From an uncultured Verrucomicrobia subdivision 3 bacterium (GTDB taxonomy: Bacteria > Verrucomicrobiota > Verrucomicrobiia > Limisphaerales > UBA11358), in assembly GCA_903884535.1 (NCBI GenBank), contig CAISEZ010000145.1:1-43043 (forward strand): a stretch of DNA of 43,043 nucleotides. The letters are read 5' to 3'. Every line of letters begins with the position of its first letter. Position 1 is the stretch's first letter. Shown one piece after another: positions 41,460-43,043 of this stretch. The notes beneath the pieces were generated by a model. It saw only the letters and a list, made by a program, of their open reading frames with translations, was not told the origin of the DNA and made no database searches. The position numbers and the translations under genes were made by a program.

Positions 41460-42113
41460 TTATTCTTCGGTCAAGCCTTCGTTTGAAGTTTTTCCTGTAT
41501 CAGCCAAAGCCAGTTCTACCGCCTCTTTTGCTCCCACCGTGCCGACAGGGAGTAGAAGTTCGCAAAGGCGAGTTGAGTCCGATGTTGTCAAAGTGAATTT
41601 GGTCTTCAAACGGCGCACAGCCCCGCGAATGTATGCCTGAAACAATGACGATTGGCTAAACGTGTTCACAAAGGGGATCTTCCAACCTCCTTTGCTTTGG
41701 GGGAACTGAAAAGCACCGCCTTGAAGGAGGATTTTTATGAAAGAGCTCACCATGGATAAATTAAAACCAAGACGCTCCGAGGCAATTCGTTCGATCATTA
41801 ATTTCTTCAGATTACTCGTTGTCTTCTCCGTGCCTTCGGACACGTTCGCGAATACTTCGACGGCGATTGATATAAATCCAATAACCGATGCTGGCTCAAC
41901 CCACACTCCAGTGTAATTTAAAAATCGTGCCCAGTCGTCGTTTGGGCCGTCAAATTTACCACCGATATGAACATCACCTGTCGTAGTCCTATGAATATGA
42001 ACACTGTTTCCACACTTGGGGCAAAACCGTGAGCGTGTCTCGCCAGTTCGCTCAGGAAGCTCAATTACCAAAGGCTCTTCGCAATTTGGACATTGAACAT
42101 TTTCCGCTTTCAT
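41460..42113 (-). CDS. Zinc-ribbon protein of unknown function
   Basis: A 217-residue protein beginning MKAENVQCPNCEEPLVIELP. Two CxxC pairs (CPNC and CPKC, about residues 8-11 and 30-33) form a zinc ribbon. There follows a segment with a possible hydrophobic helix (VEPASVIGFISIAVEVFANV, about 73-92) and a mixed domain without a motif I know. The ATG at 42113 is preferred, since it places the ribbon at the N terminus as usual. The gene is visibly less GC-rich than its surroundings and lies next to repeats and a toxin-antitoxin pair, so it is probably a recent arrival. Confidence 0.6.
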   Translation of the reverse strand: MKAENVQCPNCEEPLVIELPERTGETRSRFCPKCGNSVHIHRTTTGDVHIGGKFDGPNDDWARFLNYTGVWVEPASVIGFISIAVEVFANVSEGTEKTTSNLKKLMIERIASERLGFNLSMVSSFIKILLQGGAFQFPQSKGGWKIPFVNTFSQSSLFQAYIRGAVRRLKTKFTLTTSDSTRLCELLLPVGTVGAKEAVELALADTGKTSNEGLTEE

Positions 42114-42188
42114 TGGTAATTGCGTGCGAATAAGCGGATCGGACACCATGGTTTTGGAGGTTACATGGATGCTTTTGCTGTCGCCAGC

Positions 42189-42329
42189 CTAAACCGTCCC
42201 CGCCAGCTCCTCTTCAAAATCCACGATCTCTTTGATCTGCACCAGAAACCAGCGGTCAATCTTCGTGAGGTTGAAAATCTCCTCGATGGTGAAGCCGGCG
42301 CGCAGGGCGTGGCGCAATTTGGTTTTCAT
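42189..42329 (-). pseudogene. Duplicate of the end of the carB N-terminal half
   Basis: An open frame of 46 codons starting 3 bases after the toxin stop. It encodes [20 protein letters not shown] and then [19 protein letters not shown], ending in AGTV. This is the carbamoyl-phosphate-synthase oligomerisation-domain sequence, and it is nearly identical to the true carB end at 42857-43043. Bases 42220-42314 equal 42891-42985 without a mismatch over about 95 bases. Only the fragment is present, so it cannot be a functional synthetase. Confidence 0.8.
42199..42314. repeat. Direct repeat, copy 1 (partner at 42870-42985)
   Basis: About 116 bases repeated in direct orientation at an offset of 671 bases. 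The inner 95 bases are identical to the partner, while the first 20 differ at several positions. The repeats bracket the toxin-antitoxin genes. Confidence 0.9.
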
Positions 42330-42332
42330 GAT

Positions 42333-42587
42333 TCAGCGATAAATTTCCCGACGGTGGCCAACGGTGATGACCAGAATTCGCAGCAAGCGGTCATGGATTT
42401 CATAAATCACCCGGTAGTCGCCCACGCGAATCCGCCACGCGTCGCGGCCTTTCAACTTCTTCACGTCCGCCGGACGTGGGTTGGTTTCCAATCCGGCCAG
42501 CCGCGCCAGAATCCGGCTGGCAATGTCATCCGGCAAACGATCCAGTTCCTTCCGGATCGATTTCGGCAGGATGACCTGGTATCTCAT
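42333..42587 (-). CDS. RelE/ParE-family toxin
   Basis: An 84-residue toxin of the RelE/ParE superfamily: RYQVILPKSIRKELDRLPDD, then KKLKGRDAWRIRVGDYRVIYEIHD and VITVGHRREIYR, the standard beta-strand/Arg-rich end. RelE members cleave mRNA in the ribosome; ParE members poison gyrase. The R-x-x-x-Y-R pattern near the end fits a RelE-type nuclease. Its ATG overlaps the antitoxin stop by four bases, so the two are translationally coupled. Confidence 0.88.
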   Translation of the reverse strand: MRYQVILPKSIRKELDRLPDDIASRILARLAGLETNPRPADVKKLKGRDAWRIRVGDYRVIYEIHDRLLRILVITVGHRREIYR

Positions 42588-42814
42588 TTTGCCCGGCGTT
42601 TACGATCATTGCGGTAAGACGTCAAAGTCGTGAACTGGCCGGCGGCGATTTCCGAATGCGCGCGGTCACGCAGCGCATCATAAGCATGGATGTCGGCCAA
42701 TTCCTCCTCGGCTTCGCGAAGACGTTCGTAGGTATCCAGATTCAACAGCACCCCAGTGCGCTTGCCTTTGGCATCGGTGAGGAATTGTTCTTCTTTGGCG
42801 ACCAGCACTTTCAT
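42584..42814 (-). CDS. Antitoxin of the RelE-type pair
   Basis: A 76-residue protein lying immediately upstream of the toxin. The N-terminal part (VAKEEQFLTDAKGKRTGVLLN) resembles Phd/YefM-like antitoxins, with LDTYERLREAEEELADIHAYD as an acidic helical toxin-neutralising segment and a basic end (RNDRKRRAK). It would bind the toxin and repress the operon. The assignment is by context and general layout; the exact antitoxin family is uncertain. Confidence 0.78.
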   Translation of the reverse strand: MKVLVAKEEQFLTDAKGKRTGVLLNLDTYERLREAEEELADIHAYDALRDRAHSEIAAGQFTTLTSYRNDRKRRAK

Positions 42815-42856
42815 GACAAAAACATTAATCGATTCAAAATCTTTCGCAACCCGTTC

Positions 42857-43043
42857 TTAATTCTTCGCCCCCGCCAGTTCTTCCTCGAAATCCACGATCT
42901 CTTTGATCTGCACCAGAAACCAGCGGTCAATCTTCGTGAGGTTGAAAATCTCCTCGATGGTGAAGCCGGCGCGCAGGGCGTGGCGGATGAAGAAGATGCG
43001 TTCGGCGTTGGGCACGCTCAGTTTGCGGCTGATGACGTCGCGC
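42857..43043 (-). CDS. carB: Carbamoyl-phosphate synthase large subunit, end of an N-terminal-half gene (5' part outside window)
   Basis: The last 61 or so codons are visible. They read ISRKLSVPNAERIFFIRHA, then [20 protein letters not shown] and [19 protein letters not shown] before a TAA. In E. coli CarB the equivalent oligomerisation segment lies near the middle of a protein of about 1070 residues, so this gene stops after the first half. Split carB genes are known (for example in Methanocaldococcus and Aquifex). No second-half gene is seen in this window. The 3' end is duplicated at 42189-42329. Confidence 0.85.
   Translation of the reverse strand, partial: RDVISRKLSVPNAERIFFIRHALRAGFTIEEIFNLTKIDRWFLVQIKEIVDFEEELAGAKN
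42870..42985. repeat. Direct repeat, copy 2 (within carB)
   Basis: Partner of 42199-42314. It lies in the coding part of carB, in the same orientation. Confidence 0.9.

Overview
The window is GC-rich, densely packed bacterial chromosome. It most likely comes from the Verrucomicrobiota, of the Pedosphaera/Limisphaerales kind. This is inferred from gene content and style, not from a marker-gene comparison. Supporting signs are a Tat-exported Gfo/Idh/MocA oxidoreductase, a DUF1080 (3-keto-disaccharide hydrolase) lipoprotein, DUF3826 and DUF4337 proteins, a pyrophosphate-type phosphofructokinase, few Shine-Dalgarno sequences, and intergenic DNA rich in small palindromes.

Layout. 1-240: left edge with the 5' half of a tRNA-Lys gene that breaks off at the anticodon loop. 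242-6834: an LptF/LptG-type permease, a double-GAF sensor kinase, then pgi-mnmG in tandem; the last two thirds of pgi and most of mnmG are visibly AT-richer than their surroundings. 7007-8410: secreted Gfo/Idh/MocA protein. 8518-12570: GntR regulator, ABC ATPase and an ABC permease fused to a seven-repeat RCC1-like propeller. 12672-14282 and 21933-23855: two ABC-F ATPases flanking a metal-resistance locus. That locus has a leftward operon (YHS-domain protein, CusB-like adaptor with four metal-binding ribbons, CusA-like RND pump keeping the three Cu/Ag methionines). Divergent from it is a rightward set (small secreted protein, CnrY-like anti-sigma, CnrX-like periplasmic sensor, CnrH-like ECF sigma factor). 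23940-25772: lysS with an AT-rich in-frame insertion of about 136 codons between class II motifs 2 and 3. 26064-32509: corA, a GT39-like membrane protein, a MEKHLA protein, an iron-type alcohol dehydrogenase, an ABM monooxygenase, DUF4337 and DUF1080 proteins. 32552-34808: an AIM24 protein followed in frame by a cytochrome-like tail remnant, and a TlpA-like redoxin split by an in-frame amber codon. 34931-40793: DUF3826, an old-yellow-enzyme-type oxidoreductase, a hypothetical, engB, an esterase and PPi-phosphofructokinase. 40794-41459: a non-coding cluster of palindromes. 41460-43043: a zinc-ribbon protein, a RelE/antitoxin pair lying between two direct copies of the end of carB, and the end of a carB gene that stops after its N-terminal half.

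Functionally, most of the window is housekeeping: tRNA modification, lysyl-tRNA charging, glycolysis, ribosome assembly and Mg transport. The coherent accessory system is the divergent Cus-type efflux/CnrYXH-type sigma locus. The observations I find most worth checking are that locus, the LysRS insertion, the carB duplication around a toxin-antitoxin pair, the ABC permease-propeller fusion and the interrupted tRNA. No rRNA, CRISPR array, transposase or integrase gene is visible.
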